This document shows, piece by piece, positions 5,408 to 7,217 of a stretch of DNA of 7,217 nucleotides. The stretch covers positions 1 through 7,217 of the forward strand of contig PSRL01000006.1 in assembly GCA_003176035.1 (NCBI GenBank), read 5' to 3'. The first letter of the stretch is position 1; every line of letters begins with the position of its first letter. Both the position numbers and the translations under genes were made by a program. The notes below the pieces were generated by a model. It ran no database searches. It worked only from the letters and a program-made list of their open reading frames with translations, and was not told the origin of the DNA. This DNA is from Verrucomicrobiota bacterium (GTDB taxonomy: Bacteria; Verrucomicrobiota; Verrucomicrobiia; Chthoniobacterales; Xiphinematobacteraceae).

Positions 5408-7217
5408 ATGAAACACGATGACTTTGAAACGCCTGATTACAAACGGTTTGAAAAACCTGACGAAGGAACCCAATATCAATCCGAATACGACATTCCAAGC
5501 TCAGTCATTCAAGACCCGATCACGCGAGACACTGCCCCTATCGTGGTTCGCACTCTTGACCTGAGCGTGGCCGGATCGGTGATTCTAAAATCCCCTGGCC
5601 GCGCTTTTGTCGGATACTTTTTTGCAACAAATTCGGTCAATCGGTTGCGCGCTCCTTCGGGACTTGTGAACGTAGCGATCAATAACGATGGATCAAATCC
5701 GTTTCAGATTTTTCCGGCAAAACATAACCGTGGCTTCCGTGGGAGTTTCACGGAATTGACTCTCTCATGGACGGCACAACCCAACACGTCGGTTGATTTC
5801 GTGATTCATCGCTCGAAATACACACCCTGGATGACCGATGATGCAAGTCTAGGTGCCGCTGGAATGGTTACAAACGTCACGTCGAGCGCGCCTTTAACGT
5901 CAAGCGGTGGAGCGACTCCTAACATCGCGATACCAAAAGCAACCAGTCTTGTTGATGGATTTCTATCAGCCGTTGATTGGGCGATTTTTAATGGCAAGCA
6001 AAATGCCCTGACTTTTCCGCTTGCAACTGGTTTGGGTGGAACGGGAGTTAACAGCACGGCGACTTTCCCCGCTTCAGGCGTTGTAGTGACTGAAGCAGGC
6101 GTTGAAACTCTGACCAACAAAACAATCGGGGTAGATCAATTAGCAACACCTTCCGCTCCCAACACCTTCAACATGGCGAATAAGGTTCTAAACTGGCAAT
6201 TCACGAACCCCACGGGCGGAATGCACTGGACTTTCACGGGCGCAGCCGATGGTCATCTGCTTGAAATCATGCAGACCGGAGGAAATCCTGGGACAAGTTG
6301 TCACATGCTTCACATAGAGGCGAGTGATCCCGATCCAACCATGCTGCATCTCGTTCCTGGTTCAGCGACAAGCAAGGCTCTTAAAGTTTCAGCTTCAGGC
6401 GATGTGGTCACGAACCCGGGGCGCCTTGAAATGGATGCAAACGGTAAACAGGCTTGGGGTTCGGGCGCGGGCTCAGCCGATGTAACGCTTGAAAGAAGTG
6501 CCGCAGGCGTTTTGAAGATAACCGGGGAACTTCAGTCAACCGTTGCTATGGGAATCGCAAGCGGCGGCACGGGAGCAACTACGGCGGCGGGAATCAGAAC
6601 AGCTATTTCAGTCGCCCCAACCATTCAACGCTTCACATCGGGGAGCGGTACCTATACCACGCCTGCCGGAGTGAAATACATACGCGTGCGTATGGTTGGC
6701 GGTGGTGGTGGTGGTGGTGGTTCAGGCACTACAGGAATCGGTGACGGTGCGTCCGGTGGTAACTCAACTTTTGGAACGACACTACTTGTCGCAAATGGTG
6801 GGGCGGGCGGAAAAAATCCAGGTACTGCGAATTTTGGCGGGGCGGGCGGCACCGCTTCACTTGGAAGCGGTCCAATTGGAATCGCCCAAACCGGATCTAC
6901 AGGAAATGGCGCGCCTACCACGAACACGATTGCTTTCTCGGTGGGCGGCGCGGGCGGATCGTCCGTATTCGGTGGTGCTGGACCTTCAGGATACTCAACC
7001 GGGAATGCGGCGGCAACTAATAGTGGTTCGGGCGGGAGCGGCGGCGGTGGCGGTACCGCGACACTGACAAGCGGTGGTAACGGTGGAGGGAGCGGTGGTT
7101 ATGTCGAAGCAATTATTTCGGCGCCGAACGCCACATATTCCTATGCGGTCGGAGCTTCCGGCGGCGGTGGGACGGCGGGGACTTCGGGGAGCGCGGGCGG
7201 CGCGGGCGCGGCCGGGG
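5408..7217 (+). CDS. Modular spike/fibre receptor-binding protein (3'-partial)
   Basis: The frame is open for 603 codons and runs off the window. The ATG follows a modest AAGG (5394-5397) ten bases upstream and lies 12 nt after the previous stop. Domains in order: a polar acidic start (1-40); a beta-rich domain (about 45-140, with FRGSFTELTLSW) like those fixing phage spikes to virions; a beta-rich shaft containing VETLTNKTIG (232-241), a motif common in phage fibres; a second fibre motif, GGTGATTAAGIRTA (386-399); and a glycine-rich domain from FTSGSGTYTTPAGVKYIRV (409-427) through eight consecutive glycines (431-438) to the window end. That last domain type is frequent at the receptor-binding end of phage fibres. 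The protein probably trimerises and binds the host surface. Because the capsid is of DJR type, it would be a vertex spike rather than a tail fibre. The glycine-rich region has strongly G/C-rich codons unlike the rest of the window. Confidence 0.85.
   Translation, partial: MKHDDFETPDYKRFEKPDEGTQYQSEYDIPSSVIQDPITRDTAPIVVRTLDLSVAGSVILKSPGRAFVGYFFATNSVNRLRAPSGLVNVAINNDGSNPFQIFPAKHNRGFRGSFTELTLSWTAQPNTSVDFVIHRSKYTPWMTDDASLGAAGMVTNVTSSAPLTSSGGATPNIAIPKATSLVDGFLSAVDWAIFNGKQNALTFPLATGLGGTGVNSTATFPASGVVVTEAGVETLTNKTIGVDQLATPSAPNTFNMANKVLNWQFTNPTGGMHWTFTGAADGHLLEIMQTGGNPGTSCHMLHIEASDPDPTMLHLVPGSATSKALKVSASGDVVTNPGRLEMDANGKQAWGSGAGSADVTLERSAAGVLKITGELQSTVAMGIASGGTGATTAAGIRTAISVAPTIQRFTSGSGTYTTPAGVKYIRVRMVGGGGGGGGSGTTGIGDGASGGNSTFGTTLLVANGGAGGKNPGTANFGGAGGTASLGSGPIGIAQTGSTGNGAPTTNTIAFSVGGAGGSSVFGGAGPSGYSTGNAAATNSGSGGSGGGGGTATLTSGGNGGGSGGYVEAIISAPNATYSYAVGASGGGGTAGTSGSAGGAGAAG
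6698..6721 (+). repeat. In-frame GGT microsatellite encoding poly-glycine
   Basis: One GGC followed by seven GGT triplets encodes Gly431-Gly438 of the spike, just after the VRM-V strand that starts the glycine-rich domain. A triplet repeat keeps the frame when it gains or loses units, so its length could vary without destroying the protein. Confidence 0.85.

Noticed and set aside
5806..6927. Two minus-strand open frames (5806-6120 and 6652-6927)
   Set aside because: They are antisense to the spike; the second is a Pro/Val-rich mirror of glycine codons, and neither has a convincing start signal.
5408..7217. Tail fibre of a tailed phage, with the window belonging to a caudovirus
   Set aside because: The motifs alone would allow it, but the capsid-like first gene, small membrane proteins and lack of any tail gene fit a tailless virus better. 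It remains the main alternative if the capsid call fails.
1..7217. Packaging ATPase, replication initiator, integrase, tRNA genes or CRISPR array
   Set aside because: Looked for and not seen: no P-loop ATPase or Rep motifs in any likely gene, no tRNA-like cloverleaf noticed, and no spaced direct repeats.

Overview
The window looks like part of the structural module of a tailless, icosahedral, probably membrane-containing bacteriophage (or an integrated copy of one). The key evidence is the 5'-truncated first gene (1-1107), whose protein reads like a double jelly-roll (DJR) major capsid protein of the PRD1/PM2/FLiP kind. Behind it sit several very small proteins with single membrane segments, a membrane-anchored SLT-type lytic transglycosylase, and a large modular spike/fibre protein cut by the window end. 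No terminase, portal, tail tube, tape measure or baseplate gene is seen. The assignment rests on reading motifs by eye; no search was run. The host cannot be named from this sequence; a Gram-negative bacterium is plausible, no more.

Layout. All genes are on the + strand and tightly packed. (1) 1-1107, DJR major capsid protein, lacking its N terminus. (2) 1108-1222, the only real intergenic gap, with two consecutive hairpins and a candidate promoter (TTTACC-17-TATGAT) whose transcript would begin almost at the second hairpin. (3) 1223-2947, a 574-residue protein of unknown function. (4) 2961-3275 and 3283-3648, two small proteins with C-terminal membrane anchors. (5) 3645-4241, the lytic transglycosylase. 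(6) 4238-4441, 4445-4879, 4876-5145 and 5165-5395, four small unrecognised proteins, one with an N-terminal membrane segment and two acidic. (7) 5408 to the window end, the spike/fibre: a beta-rich N-terminal domain, phage-fibre motifs (LTNKT, GGTGATTAAG) and a long glycine-rich C-terminal region.

How they may work together (inference): the capsid protein forms the shell, the small one-pass proteins populate or shape an internal membrane and may form a delivery device, the transglycosylase opens peptidoglycan at entry, and the spike binds the host surface. From 1223 on, genes abut, overlap by 4 nt (ATGA) or are at most 19 nt apart, so they are probably one operon with translational coupling. 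No packaging ATPase or replication protein is visible, so those genes would lie outside the window.
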